Assembly: GCA_021018815.1 (NCBI GenBank)
Contig: JAITYX010000045.1
Span: 2,294,001 to 2,358,000 of the forward strand
DNA from: Talinum fruticosum
Taxonomy: Eukaryota > Streptophyta > Magnoliopsida > Caryophyllales > Talinaceae
DNA length: 64,000 nucleotides
Reading direction: 5' to 3'
Shown: positions 35,881-47,079 of the stretch, piece after piece
Position numbering within the stretch: the first letter of the stretch is position 1
Layout of the letters: every line of letters begins with the position of its first letter
Notes under the pieces: generated by a model
What the model was told of the DNA's origin: nothing
Database searches by the model: none
Seen by the model: the letters and a program-made list of their open reading frames with translations, nothing else
Made by a program: the position numbers and the translations under genes

Positions 35881-36228
35881 TAAATGCGGAAAATGCACAC
35901 AGATTATGCAAAGAAGATCAAGTTCTTACCCCACTTGTTGATGTCGAAAGTATGTTTTCGGTGGGTGGTTGGATGCATATTTGAAAGCTTTACTGTGCTT
36001 TGATTTACCAAGTTTGTTGGTTGAATAGGCTGATCTTCAATTGGTTGATCTTGCTGAGTCTCAATGATTTGTTCTTCAACATTCCGAGCTAGCTCTTGAA
36101 TTTGTTTCATTTGAGTCATAAAATTACGAGTTGCTCCATTATGAGTTTCCTTAGTAATTCTGTTTTGACTCTTTTTAAGCTCGGCTTCAGCAAGGTCGTC
36201 TTCATCTCTCGTTAAGTCTAAGATCAGA

Positions 36229-37154
36229 TTATGTGGACTCATTTATCCTACCGAGATCAATTTTATCAAAGACAACGTGGATACTTTCTTCCACTTTGTT
36301 AGTTCTCTTGTTAAAAACACGATAAGCTTTGTTATGAGATGCGTAATCCAAAAATATACCTTCATCCGACCTACCATCAAACGTAGTCAGATGCTCCTTA
36401 CCATTGTTGTGCACAAAGCACTTACATCCAAATGGTTTGAAGTAGGAGATGTTGGGTTTCTTTCCTTTGTAAAGCTCGTACGGTGTTTTCTTTAAGATAG
36501 GTCCGATGAGGCATCCGTTGAGTGTGTAATTTGTTGTGTTAATTGCCTCAGCCCAAAAGTAGTAAGGTAGATCATTTTCAATCATCATAGTCCTTCCTAT
36601 TTCTTCAAGAGTTCTGTTCTTTCTCTCTACTACTCCATTTTGTTAAGAAGTTCTTGGCGCAAAGAAGTCGTGAGAGATGTCATTCTTGTCACAGAAGTCC
36701 ATAAATTCCGAGTAGTTGAACTCCCTTCTATGGTCGGTTCGAATCTTTCGATATGAGTCCGAGACTCTACTTGAATTTTCCTGCAGAGCTTAGTGAACTC
36801 TTTGAAGGCTTCATTCTTGTTCTTGAGAAAACATACCCAAGTAAATCGTTAGAAATCATCAACAACGACAAGCACATACGATTTACCTCCAAGACTTTTC
36901 ACAGGAATTTGACCACACAAATCCATATGAAGCAATTCAAGCACTTTGGATGTAGACACGGTTATGAGTGATTTGAAAGATGATCTAACCTGCTTACCTT
37001 TTGTGCATGCTTCACAAATTTTATCTTTCTTAAATTCACAGTTGGGTAGACCTCTAACCAATCCATGAGATGAAAGTTTCTTGATAGTATGCATGCTAAT
37101 ATGACCTAGTCTACGATGCCAAGTCCATGAATCATCATTCATAGATGCTTTCAA
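36229..37154 (-). pseudogene. Copia integrase, broken
   Basis: DSWTWHRRLGHISMHTIKKL and CEFKKDKICEACTKGKQVRS (37130-36990) form the GAG-pre-integrase HHCC finger. LLHMDLCGQIPVKSLGGKSY then VLVVVDDF start the DDE core. After a frame break, YYFWAEAINTTNYTLNGCLI, TPYELYKGKKPNISYFKPFG and the C-terminal EGIFLDYASHNKAYRVFNKR (36570-36330) follow. The enzyme inserts the cDNA into chromosomes. Confidence 0.9.
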
Positions 37155-37560
37155 ACAAGATAAATTTTGGCTTGAATCGATAAAGAAATAGTATAGGTGT
37201 TACCTGTCCTCATACTTGAGAGCTTAATCTCTTTGGAGACTGCATCGAAATGTAGTACTTGGTCTAGGTGAACATTACCTCTTGACCTTTGTCATACAGT
37301 TGAGAAATGCTAAGGAGATTGTACTTGAGTCCTTTGACAAGGTAGACTAGGCTGACTGTGTTGTTTCCTTCACCAATTTTGTCAATCCCTATTGTCTAGC
37401 TTTTTTGTTATCTCCAAATGTGACTTTTCCCCTTTTCGGATCTTCTAACTCATAGAAGAGTTATGAATCTCCTGACATGTGGCGTGCACCACCGCTGTCT
37501 AAGTACCAATAACCTTTCTTCTTCTTCTAAGTTATCCGTAAAAAAAAAATAAACTAGCCC
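37155..37560 (-). pseudogene. Copia protease region, broken
   Basis: WYLDSGGARHMSGDS on minus (about 37500-37455) is the copia protease active site (DSG), with GA in place of the usual CS. The flanking frame has several stops. Confidence 0.72.
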
Positions 37561-38369
37561 TTCTCACTTCCTCTTACGAACCCGAGTAACTCCCTTTACT
37601 CGTGTTCCTTTTCTAAGGAAGAGCACTTTTGGGAACCCAGATTTGAATAATTTTGGGTCCGGTCTTATTCTAAGTCTTCCCTCCGGAAAAATGAGTATGT
37701 GACTCTTTCTTTTGAAAATCTTTTCTTTTGTGAACAGGAAGAGAAGGCTTTTTCTGTAAACTGATCTAGGCTTAGTCCTCTGTTCATTTGTATGAATGGG
37801 ACCATGCTCAACATTCCTGAACTTTATAGTTCTGGAATCGAGTTTGAACATATTAGAATAGGATTTTGACTCCTCTCCTTCATTGAAACCAAGTCCTTCT
37901 TTCCTAAAGGAGACACACCGAGAGCCTATAGCATATCAAGGTTTTTCTAACCTTGAGTAAATTTAAAAGCAAGCTCTTGAGACTCATTGAGCTTTCTTTT
38001 CGGTTGCTTATTCTCTATTCGAGTGACTCGAGATATAGTCTCGTTAGCTTGAGTACTGGTCTTAAGTTCTTTAAGATTTTGTCTCGGTTTTTCCAATTCG
38101 TTTTTCAAAGCATTACTCTCATCGAGTAAGAGACTCAAGTTGTTCTTTGAACCGAAGTGCGTCGAATTGGACTTTTCTTCCAAAGTGAAAATATATCGTG
38201 CTAGATCTACTTTTGAAAATTTGAGAAAGTATTCAACTACCTCATCAATATCCGAGTCCTCTTTGTGTGACTCGGATTCAACTTCTAAGTCCGTAAGTGC
38301 CATAAGACACTTTGAGTCGTCCGAGTCATCTTCTTCGGATGAGTCATCATTACTCCAGGTAGCCATCAT
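37561..38369 (-). pseudogene. Copia gag C-terminal acidic/coiled-coil region and spacer
   Basis: 38369-37947 reads ATWSNDDSSEEDDSDDSKCL, MALTDLEVESES, then a leucine-heptad-like segment (NLSLLLDESNALKNELEK). The acidic CLMAL block follows the zinc knuckle in Sirevirus-type gag. 37851-37564 is open but frame-shifted relative to it. Confidence 0.72.
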
Positions 38370-38610
38370 AACCTTTTTCTTTTTGTCCTTCTTTCTCTTG
38401 GGACAGTCTCGACTATGTACTCCTTGCTACCACATTCATAGCAAACAGAGTTCTTAGATAAAGATAACTTTGAAGGAGAAGAATATTTACCTTTTATGTC
38501 CTTCTTATCTTTCTTATAGAACTCATCCTTTGGCCTCTTTTCCCACTTCTTATATTTTATCGTTCTCTTGAAGCCACGCTCTATGAGTGCCATAGGATCC
38601 TATTTCGATT
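38370..38610 (-). pseudogene. Copia gag zinc-knuckle region, degenerate
   Basis: Basic linker followed by VCYECGSKEYIVETVP. The expected C..C....H....C knuckle has kept the first two cysteines, but the histidine is tyrosine and the last cysteine is gone. RNA binding through this finger would be lost. Confidence 0.75.
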
Positions 38611-38679
38611 CTCGACGAGCTCGAGACTTTCATGTCCGATTTACGAGGCCTTCGGCGCAATATTGTTTTTGGAGCTGGC

Positions 38680-39344
38680 CTTAGCATCCTCTTCCTCCGG
38701 ATGAATCTTGTGAGTGAGTAGCTTGCCAATAAGCTCGTCCGGCCTTAGTTGAGAGAGGTTCTGAGCTTCTTCAATGGCTGTCACCTTAGGACCCAATCTC
38801 TTTTAGTAGACTTCTCATAATCTTTCTGGACATTTCTTCGTGAAAAATCTTTATACCCAAAGGTTTGAGATTATTAATAATCTCTGTAAACCGAACATAC
38901 ATCTAAGTAATGTTTTCTTCGGCTCCATCTTGAATAACTCATACTTATGAAGATATTGACTTTTCTTCGCCTGCTTTTCTTTGCTTATTCCTTCGTAGGT
39001 GTTGACAAAAGTGTCCCACACCTCTTTGGCTGTGTCATAAGTTGAGACTTTGTTGTATTCTTCTGTGCTAATGGCACACATCAATGTGTTCATAGCTTTA
39101 AAATTCTTCTCGAATTTCTTGGTCTCCTCGGTGGTGAACTCAGATTTGGCTTTAGGTACAAGAGTTGAATTCTCAGTCTTCATTGGAATGTAGCTGTCGA
39201 CTTGAATGATGTTCCAAACATCTTCATCGTTGTCCATTAGGAAACATTCCATTATCTTCTTCCAATGGGCAAGGTTTGACCCTTTGAACTTCGGGGTCCG
39301 GTGGATGATCTTCCTTCATCGAACTCTCCATTTTTATGAGCCAT
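38680..39344 (-). pseudogene. Copia gag N-terminal part (first copy), frameshifted
   Basis: The ATG at 39344 starts MAHKNGEFDEGRSSTGP. A 1-bp deletion near 39289, relative to the second copy, shifts the frame. From 39252 MECFLMDNDEDVWNIIQVDS, NFKAMNTLMCAISTEEYNKV and SQYLHKYELFKMEP are intact UBN2-type gag, and another frameshift follows at about 38930. The end LRPDELIGKLLTHKIHPEEE lies near 38760-38700. Confidence 0.88.
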
Positions 39345-39385
39345 CCGATGTTTATACCTTTGAATGGTGAGATCCTCTTGAAAGG

Positions 39386-39402
39386 CTAAGCTCGATACCA
39401 AT
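39386..39402 (-). promoter_or_regulatory. Primer binding site of the complete copia element
   Basis: ATTGGTATCGAGC follows the LTR end ACCTTCA on minus; a Met-tRNA-type site. Confidence 0.78.
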
Positions 39403-40826
39403 TGAAGGTTTGCTCATGGAGAGTTAAGTCACCCTAGAGGGGGTGAATAGGGTGATGAAGACAATTAAACAATTTTTGCACCAATTCAGCTCCACAACAG
39501 ATTCTAAGTCTAGATTGGACTCAAAAAAGTAATAACATAGATTTACGTGAAAACCCTCCTGGGGCAAAAACCACGAGACGGTGCTAATCCAAGCGCCAAG
39601 TCAAATCCACTATTTCGAATCCACAAAATACACACGACCGACTCAACCAAAATTGCTCCCTTAAATAATTCCTTACAATGTTTTCCTAGACTCGAAGTTC
39701 CTTTATCCGATCAAGTATTTCCTAACTTAGGTAACCTTTTACAATTAGGGACAATTGAGTTGAGTTAACCCTTACAGACTCAGTCAAGGCACCTTACTTA
39801 GAAAGTAAGAAGAGTATGTAACTCGAATAAAAGACTTACTTTACAACACAGAAAATAATAAATACGAGACTTGGAGTTATAAATAGAAGATTGATTAACA
39901 ATTAGTTCAACAATAAATTCACTTTCAAATCTATTTAACAATCTTCTAGTCCGGGTTCGGACGAAGTCTTCACTAGCCGTTGTAACGGCTCTTCTAAGTC
40001 ACTCGAGAAAAGATCCGTTGGGATGTGAACGTTGTGGAACGACTCTTGGCTCCAAAAGATGGTACAACGACTTGGTGGTGACTGAAAGTTGTAGTGGAAA
40101 CAACCGTTAAGCCTAGAGTTGCAGTTTTATAGTTTTGGAAACAAACAACCCTAATATGGTGTCCGAGCCATGTCGAGAAGTAGCTAAAACTGGTCTACTG
40201 GTGATTAACGGTTAGAAGCCGGTTACTTTTGTATTTTACAAAAAAGTTAGCCTCGTTTGGATAACCTACAAAAGCAAACTACATTGGTTCTCAAAGTATA
40301 AAATACTTTGGTCCAAGATTAGGCATAGATAATAATTAAATTAGAATAATTCAATGCTTAATTATCTTTAGCCTAAAAGAATGAAATTTTCTGAGTCTAA
40401 TATTCAATATACTCAAATTCTATCTTAAGTCAATCCTAAAGATGATCAAGTTAAAAGAGTAGAACATCGAGTATAACAACTTGATGTGGTCAAATAATTC
40501 TCAAGTAAATAAGTTGACTTGGAATAAAGAATTAATGCTTTAATTCTTTTTGTGTTGAAATACACAATCAATGCTCGAGAATAAAAGTGTTAGAGAAATT
40601 ATTTGAGTATGCGATTGTTTTGGGTGATGTCCGAGTGAGTCGAAACACCAATGTAGAATATATGCAATAAGGCACTTTCTAAGTTAGTTAGAACAGTAAT
40701 GAAAACTTAGGTAAGAGTTTCTATAGTGCTCGGAATGACTTTGAATCAAAACTTATGAGAGATAGGATTTATACCGAGTCTTCATGTAATACTCGGAATG
40801 TTTTAGAGTCAAAACCCGAGTCTTCA
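39403..40826 (-). mobile_element. 5' LTR of the complete copia element, TATA deleted
   Basis: TGAAGGTTTGCTC...CCGAGTCTTCA on plus. Compared with the 30363 LTR, about 55 bp are missing at 39948-39953, exactly the part with the TATA box and the GAGGTGGCTTCT context. Transcription from this LTR is therefore doubtful. Confidence 0.85.
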
Positions 40827-41594
40827 CCATTTCCAATTTTCCAAATCCAAAAGCCACTTTGCCCTATCCAAAGGAGCAAAAACTAATCGGAAAAATTCGT
40901 CAAATCATCAAAAGCATGCCGGTTTGATTCAACACCAAACCGTCAAGTTCAAGGTCCACCACCAATAGTACATCGCAATTAGAGCATCTTACCCTTCTTT
41001 ACGCTTTACTTTAGGGAGTGGGGGCTAAAAGTGCAATTTTGTCTTTGTCTTTCCGAATCTTTTCGGATCATCTTAATTAAAGAATGAATTTGTTCTTTGA
41101 ATAAAGTCTTGCATACATCTTCTTTGCACTGAGTCAAACTCCTAAAAATGCAAATATTAAATAACAAAGTGCCCTACAAAGAATTATTCAATCAAGCATC
41201 AAGCAGCAACAAACAACAAGTTAGCATCAAAAGGTCACCGTCATTGCCACCTTCAAAGGAGTTCAACCAAGAATATCGAAGCTCACCAACTTTCTAACAT
41301 TTAAGAAGGGCTAGGCACAAGCACCTAAGAAAAACGTGGGGGCTCAAGATTGAAAGTGTCATACAACCGCAACAACTCCAAGAATATTCAGGAGGAGACA
41401 CAAATCGTCTACCTTATAAAGGAGCTATTAGCACACAAACTAAAAGCTCAAATACGTAATGAGGCACATAACCTCATGGAACATTATATTTCAAGCAAGC
41501 ATTCCCTAGACTTCAAGTCATTGAACGACCAAGTCTAAGCAAGAATTTCTACATAGGCATCCGTCCCTATTCCGAATGAAAGTGGATAGAAGTT

Positions 41595-41870
41595 GAGTCT
41601 CGAGCCCAACGAGTGGTCAAGGTTCGAGACAACCCTTGTTGAGCTTCGAGCCCAATAGCGATCAAGGTTCGAAACACATCCTAGTCGAGCTTCAGGCACC
41701 AACAGGTGGTCAAGGTTCGGACACACCTTAGTCGAGCTTCAAGCCCAATAGAGGTCAAGGTTCAAACACATCCCTAGTCGAGCTTCGGGCCTAACTATGG
41801 TCAAGGTTCAAACATCCCTCTCGTCGAGCTTCGGGCTCAACGAGTAGTCAAGGTTCACACACAAAGCCAA
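41595..41870. repeat. 46-bp tandem repeat upstream of the Tat 3' LTR
   Basis: GTCGAGCTTCGAGCCCAA...GGTCAAGGTTCGAACACA units start at about 41595, 41641, 41687, 41734, 41780 and 41826, a regular 46-bp period with moderate divergence. Confidence 0.9.
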
Positions 41871-41999
41871 GACTTCAGGACCTCCCCATGGCCAAGTCAA
41901 TGAAACATGATCTTATTATAAATTATCTTCAAGTAACACTTCAAACCATTTTTATTTGATTATTAGCTAACAAAACTATTAGTGTAGAAAAAAATTTTC

Positions 42000-42215
42000 A
42001 ACCAAGCTTCGGATCAAGAAAGGTCAAGTTTAGGCACACCCATCCGAACTTCAAATCTAAGAAGCGGTCAAGTTCGGGCACCCAAGTCGGACTTCGGAAT
42101 TTACTACTCGAGTCAAGTTGAAGCTCGCTTCCCAGACTTCATACTAAGCACATGGTCAAGTTTGGGCACACCAATCCGAACTTCAGCTCTCTAAGCGCCA
42201 AGTTCGGGAATCAAC
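42000..42215. repeat. Second, related tandem repeat block
   Basis: About four diverged units of CGAACTTC...AAG(C)GGTCAAGTTCGGGCAC, spaced roughly 48-60 bp apart. The words resemble those of the preceding block, which suggests a common origin. Confidence 0.7.
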
Positions 42216-42384
42216 AACCCCGAGTTTAGACTCCGCTAGTCAAGTCCAGGCCCCTCTATCAAGCCACAAAGTACCTAATGTGAGACACATCAAATTCAAT
42301 CGATATCCGACACAACACCGGGTAAGTAGCCTTTAGTGTCTACTTTAACCATCGTCTTGCTGACTTGGTCAAAGTGGGGCTACT

Positions 42385-44043
42385 TGTAGACACCAAAAAG
42401 TGTCGTCCTTTTCTCTATTTTTTATTTGTTTCCCCAATGATGAAATCTCGAGTCCTGTTTAAGGATTTGAGTCACGAATTGAATTCGATTAGTGCGATGG
42501 AAGCCGAGTAAACCACAAAGAACCCCCAACACCACATAAATAGCTTTTTACCTTGGGTCAATCGAAAAATTTCCTTTTTCTTTCGAATGATCCAAGACTG
42601 GACCAAGCCTTCAGAGAAAACGGAAGTCCGGTGCCGTGTATAGGGAAAATTCCAAGCCTAGAACATCTGTATTTCATTTCAGTCCAACCGGACAAGGAGC
42701 TAAAGACCTCAAGACGACGTTAGACGCTGCATTTGATGATCACAGGCATCAAAGTGTTGCGTTTTCGCTCCAAGATAGTCCACCTGAGACTAGGAGCGTA
42801 CATCCCACACCAAAAATAAAACGCCAAAAATAGAAACTTGTCAAAAATGGAAATATGCCAAAATGAAAACTTTTCATTTTGGAAAGCTACTATGGTCGGT
42901 GCACTCGCAACCCTTGCATTTTAAGTGAAACGCAGCGTTTTGCCTCGGAGACTTCTTTGGAAACACGCTAGGGCACGAAACTCGTAAAAATCCCTTTGTG
43001 GCCAACGCCGTGAACCAGGTTCTATCCGGTTCTATCCTTGCTTTATCTGGTTCAATCTTATGAGATTCGGCCCGGTTTATTTTTAGCAGCCTTGGACGGC
43101 TACCCAAGAGCAACCCTAGGTCATTTGTGACCTAGGTCTCTACCTATAAATAGAGAGCCTCGGATCTAATTCCCACACGACTTCCCGCCTTAGCATCACG
43201 TTGCTACATTTCACCTAGAATCGTTCATCCCTCGTTGTTACCTTGCTAAAATTCACCTAACGACTACTCGAATACTTCATTCCGTACTTTGAACTCTTGG
43301 TCCCTTTTCAGCCTATTCATATTCTTTTCCTCACTCCTACTACATCCGAACCCGAGACCTCCATCAATCATACAACCTTTTGTACCCCCGCCCTCGAATT
43401 CGATTCTCGGTTCAAAGACTGATGGAGTCACTTTTAGTTTTTTCGGTCTTACTTTTCCCATATTAAGATAGAGAGAGCAAATCTTTATTTTTGTTTTTGA
43501 TTAGTTTTTCTTTTCTAAAAACTAACTAGGGACTCCCTTTGAATTTATTTCTTCTAAATCGGTTCCCGACTATTTCTGATCGAGTAAAAAATATATATAG
43601 GTTTTGGATCTGCTGACTAGGGCGAAGCTAAGGCCGATCACCTCAGCCATGGCCTCCGGCTCGCGCCGGCCACCACTAGGTCCAAGCCGCCACTTGCACC
43701 GAGTGGTCAGCAGGCTACGCTTCGGTCCGGATTGGATCTTTCCCTAAAGCCTCTCGGCAGATTTACAACCCTAATTTTATTCATCTTTTGGTTAAGAAAT
43801 AACAATCCTGGGAATTCTGAAAATAATTGCTAAAATAAAGCTGTTAATAAAACCGCCATTCGAACTTTGCCTAATTCGCTTTAAATTAGATTTAATATAA
43901 CTCGAAATCTTAATATAAGGTTCATCCCCACTTTATAAAAAACATCTTCTATCTTTGAAAATCAAAAGAATTCTAAAACCCTTACGCCAAGCAATTCGTG
44001 GGGAAGCTCGGTCTCGGGTTCGCCCGGGCCGTGGTTCCTACGG
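42385..44043 (+). mobile_element. Tat/Ogre-type 3' LTR
   Basis: TGTAGACACC to GTGGTTCCTACGG, collinear with 7063-9050 but lacking about 330 bp that correspond to roughly 8000-8330. A polypurine tract precedes it. The core promoter palindrome (43115-43136) and TATAAATA (43145-43152) are conserved. Confidence 0.85.
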
Positions 44044-45067
44044 ATACATCTTTTCTCCACAATACCAAAACAATAAATAAAATTAAATAAATCGTCGTGA
44101 AGGTTGAAAAGGCACCCTCATGTTGTCCCACCTACTGATCCGGATCTCAAACTGGATCCGAAAGTGCAAAGATGGGGAATTGAAAGGGGCTTCTATGAGC
44201 TTTTGTGAAGGTAAGTAGGAAAGATCAGCTGAAGGGAGACCAAGAGATCATAATAAATGAATATTTAGTAGCTCTTATTAGATTCAATGTCTGTAATGTT
44301 TAGGAAAAGAGCTTTCTTAAGTTAATTTGGCAGCATGGAATATAGAAAAGAAGTCGTTCTCAAAATGAGAGCCTAAGCTCTCTATTTATTAGGAAAGGAT
44401 TAGGTCACAAATGACCTAGGTTAAGGCTTAAGCGACTGTTCAAAATAAGCATGAACCGGCTAAAGAAAATCACAAAAATTGGACCAAAAACAGGATTGAA
44501 TTGGATCCGGGATTTGAGCCGCGGTGCACAGCACCGGACCTAAACGACGTCGTACGGTCCTTTAGCTTCTTCGTGTTTTAGCAAAACTCCGATCAAAATG
44601 CAACAATTCGGGTGTAGTTGGGCCTTTGCGTGGCACGGGACTCAATGACATCATTTTGTGGAGATAAGCTTTGTATCTCGGTTGGACTTCTTGGAGCAAA
44701 ACGCAGTGTTTTAATGCTTCGATCATGAAACGCGGTGCCAGCCATAGGACGTCATACGAGTGACTTTAGTTCCGTGTCTTCATTGGATGTTCATGACTAA
44801 ACGCAACGTTTTGAGCATAGTAAAGCCCTTTACGCGACGCCGCCAGGAGTTGACTCCGAAGATTTGACCGGGCATGGACCGACCCAAGGCAAAAGGTTAT
44901 TTTATCTCGGTGCTAAAGGGTTATTTGTGGTTTATTGGCTTCCGTCACACCAATTAAATATCGTCCGTGATCCAAATCCGCAAACAAGACTGAGATTTTA
45001 TCATTGGGCTAACAAAATAAATTGCAGAAATAAAAGAGATAAGGGTGACACATTTTAGGTGTCTACA
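44044..45067 (-). mobile_element. Truncated inverted Tat LTR, tail-to-tail with the preceding LTR
   Basis: On minus it starts TGTAGACACC at 45067 and follows the 7063 LTR up to about its position 8150, then ends against the 42385 LTR. It keeps the segment (GATCCGGATCAG...GGTGGGACAAC) missing from its neighbour, so it is a separate insertion and not a foldback of it. The palindrome and TATA box are degraded (44385-44420). Confidence 0.8.
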
Positions 45068-45198
45068 ACACCCCAACATCACCTTATCAAAAAAAAGTTT
45101 GGAGACAAATTTGTCTATATGACAAGTTTTGAGATAGCCCTATATTCAAAACATTTCCAATTACGTATAATTTCTATTAAATTTTCTTCTGTTTCATC

Positions 45199-45450
45199 CC
45201 TAAACCCTAACTATTTCCATTTTCCTAAACCCTAAACCACAAATCTTTCCATTTCCCAAACCCTTAACCATAAATCTTTCTATTTCTCTAAACCCCGATC
45301 CATATGTCATAACTCATTTGATTGACCTAAACTATAAACTCTATGCCATAACTCTTTCGATTTACCTAAATCATAAACCCTAAACCCTAAACCCTAAACC
45401 CTAAACCCTAAACTATATATCATTCCATTTCCTAAATTACTAAATCCTAA
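45199..45450. repeat. Interstitial telomere-type repeats
   Basis: Five consecutive CCCTAAA units at about 45377-45414 (plant TTTAGGG type), preceded by scattered single CCTAAACCC copies from 45204 in a loose 60-70-bp repeat with TTTCCATTT. These could be a captured telomeric stretch or amplified telo-box promoter elements. Confidence 0.85.
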
Positions 45451-45454
45451 ACAC

Positions 45455-46171
45455 CTAAACCCATTTGTCGGAATCTCAAACATTTCATGAATTTCCAACT
45501 TCACAAACTAAACAAATACATTAAACATTCGCCCACATTCTCAACATTAAACATTTCAACAATCTCAAACATTACCCACATTCTTAACATTCAACTAAGT
45601 ACTGCAAATACATTCTACATTCAACTAACCTATTTTACAAATAACTTAAAACAAAAATTAAGAAAGGGAAAGAGAAGCATACTAGAAGCGATGACAACGA
45701 CGACGAGAGTGAGCGAGGAGGCAAGAGGGAGCAGAAACCACAACAACAGCGAGAGGCGAGAGTAAGAGCAGCGACAGCAACAGAGCGACGCTGGCAATGA
45801 CGGTAAGGAGGGCGAGACCAGCGACGACGGTGATGAGAGCGAGCAGAGAGTAAGTAAGACGAGAGAAACTGGAGAGGGAGTAAGAGTGAGAGTAGATAAC
45901 AATGTTCTCGTTTTTAGGTTTCTTCGACAAACTTACGAGTTCAATAAACGAACCGTAATAATAGAGGACCTATTACTATGGTTCTTTCATTGAACAGTAG
46001 AAAAAAGGTGGACATATTGACCTATTACTATAGTTTAGTGAAAGAACCGTAGTAATAGGTGTAATAAAAGACCACTTATTTACAAAAATACCATCGCATT
46101 ATTTTTTAGTACGGTTTTTATTTTTAATTGTCGTAAAATGCCTATAATAAAAAATCATATCAATAGTAGTG
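45455..46171 (-). mobile_element. CACTA-type transposon terminus (minus-oriented left end)
   Basis: The minus strand begins CACTACTATTGATATG at 46171. Subterminal copies of CCTATTACTACGGTTC (45955-46065, both orientations) are the same words found next to the CACTA end at 50361. Beyond them is a GA/CGA-rich leader (45670-45900). The opposite terminus is not in the window; 45067 cuts it with a Tat LTR. Confidence 0.6.
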
Positions 46172-47060
46172 ATATTACCTGGGCCCTTTTTGTATTGTGT
46201 TAATTTGAGTGCTAAATATTTGGCGACTAATACAATTTTTAATGATTGGTCCAAGCACTCGTGACTAACCATCACTTTATGTGTTAGAAGATTAACAAAA
46301 ATCCAACCATCCTCTCGGGACGACACTTCTACGTACTCCCGGGGTTCAAGGTGTACTTTCACGAGTCAAAGTTAGCCAATTATCCGAGATAAATATATAA
46401 TGTTGATTACCAAAAACGCAATAGAATAGCTCATAAGAGTTACACTTTCCATACTTAGGTTGCGAGGTTCGGATCCTTCTCACCTTATTTTAAAATTTCT
46501 CAATTTTTTACAAATTATTTTCATACATTATATCGGTCTATTGATAGGCTCATCACACTTGTTGTTAGGAAGAGGTGGGCTGACAAGGAGAGGAATCATT
46601 CTCTTCTTCAAGAACTTCGTCTCCCTCATTTAAGTAAATCAATAAGAATTTTTTATTCTCTCGGAGAAACAAGTGAATAAAGGTAAATCCGAGAAGGGAC
46701 TTATTGCTATGCACCTAAAGCGCACTCTGCTCCGCGAGTTAGCCATGGAAATAATTAGTGACGAGAGGGTTCGCTTTCTATTAATGCTTTAAAAGGTAGG
46801 GTGTGAAAGAGATGAGAATCCTACAATGTATTGGTGATGCGTATATAACGCAGCTTGAGTAGCAAATTCTTGTGCTATGAATGCATAAGTAGGTAAAGAG
46901 AAAAAAAAAAACAACTTTGCTGACAATTACTTAGACTTATTTTTATGTTTTTGTTTGGTCGGAAGAGGAGTTGTTATTTCTTGTCTTATGCTACAATTGT
47001 TATTTTTGAATTTTAAAATTATTATTGCTTATAAATTTTAAAAATTGTTACTGAATTATT
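46172..47060. other. Unassigned sequence between two CACTA parts
   Basis: A minus frame at 46362-46190 reads EPREYVEVSSREDGWIFVNL and continues, but I do not recognise it. It runs into the CACTA terminus, so it may be an older sequence into which that element inserted. The rest has no coding signal. Confidence 0.35.
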
Positions 47061-47079
47061 TTCCTTCATTTAACATTAC

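Larger units (their letters stand above)
30363..40826 (-). mobile_element. Structurally complete Ty1/copia element (Sirevirus/Maximus-like), 10.5 kb
   Basis: 5' LTR 39403-40826, primer site, gag, protease, integrase, RT, RNase H, accessory ORF, purine tract and 3' LTR 30363-31839. Integrase lies before RT, which defines copia. Gag with an acidic CLMALTDLEVES-type tail, long LTRs and an extra ORF after pol suggest the Sirevirus (SIRE/Maximus) lineage. Every coding part is frameshifted or stopped. The flanking five bases (CCAAT and CCATT) do not form a clean target duplication, as expected if it recombined with its neighbour. Confidence 0.88.
40827..42384 (+). mobile_element. 3' untranslated part of a Tat/Ogre-type element
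   Basis: Runs to AAAGTGGGGCTACT directly before an LTR beginning TGTAGACACC at 42385; the G-rich end is the polypurine tract. It contains two blocks of tandem repeats and no coding domain. It may be the distal end of the element starting at 7063, displaced by the copia cluster. Confidence 0.65.

Noticed and set aside
45630..45930. Leu/Ser-rich frames, candidate membrane protein
   Set aside because: Low-complexity GAG/CGA repeat of a CACTA leader read in reverse; two overlapping frames look alike.
46190..46362. Minus frame EPREYVEVSSREDGWIFVNL as a host gene exon
   Set aside because: No family recognised, no splice context, and it runs into a transposon end; kept only as unassigned sequence.
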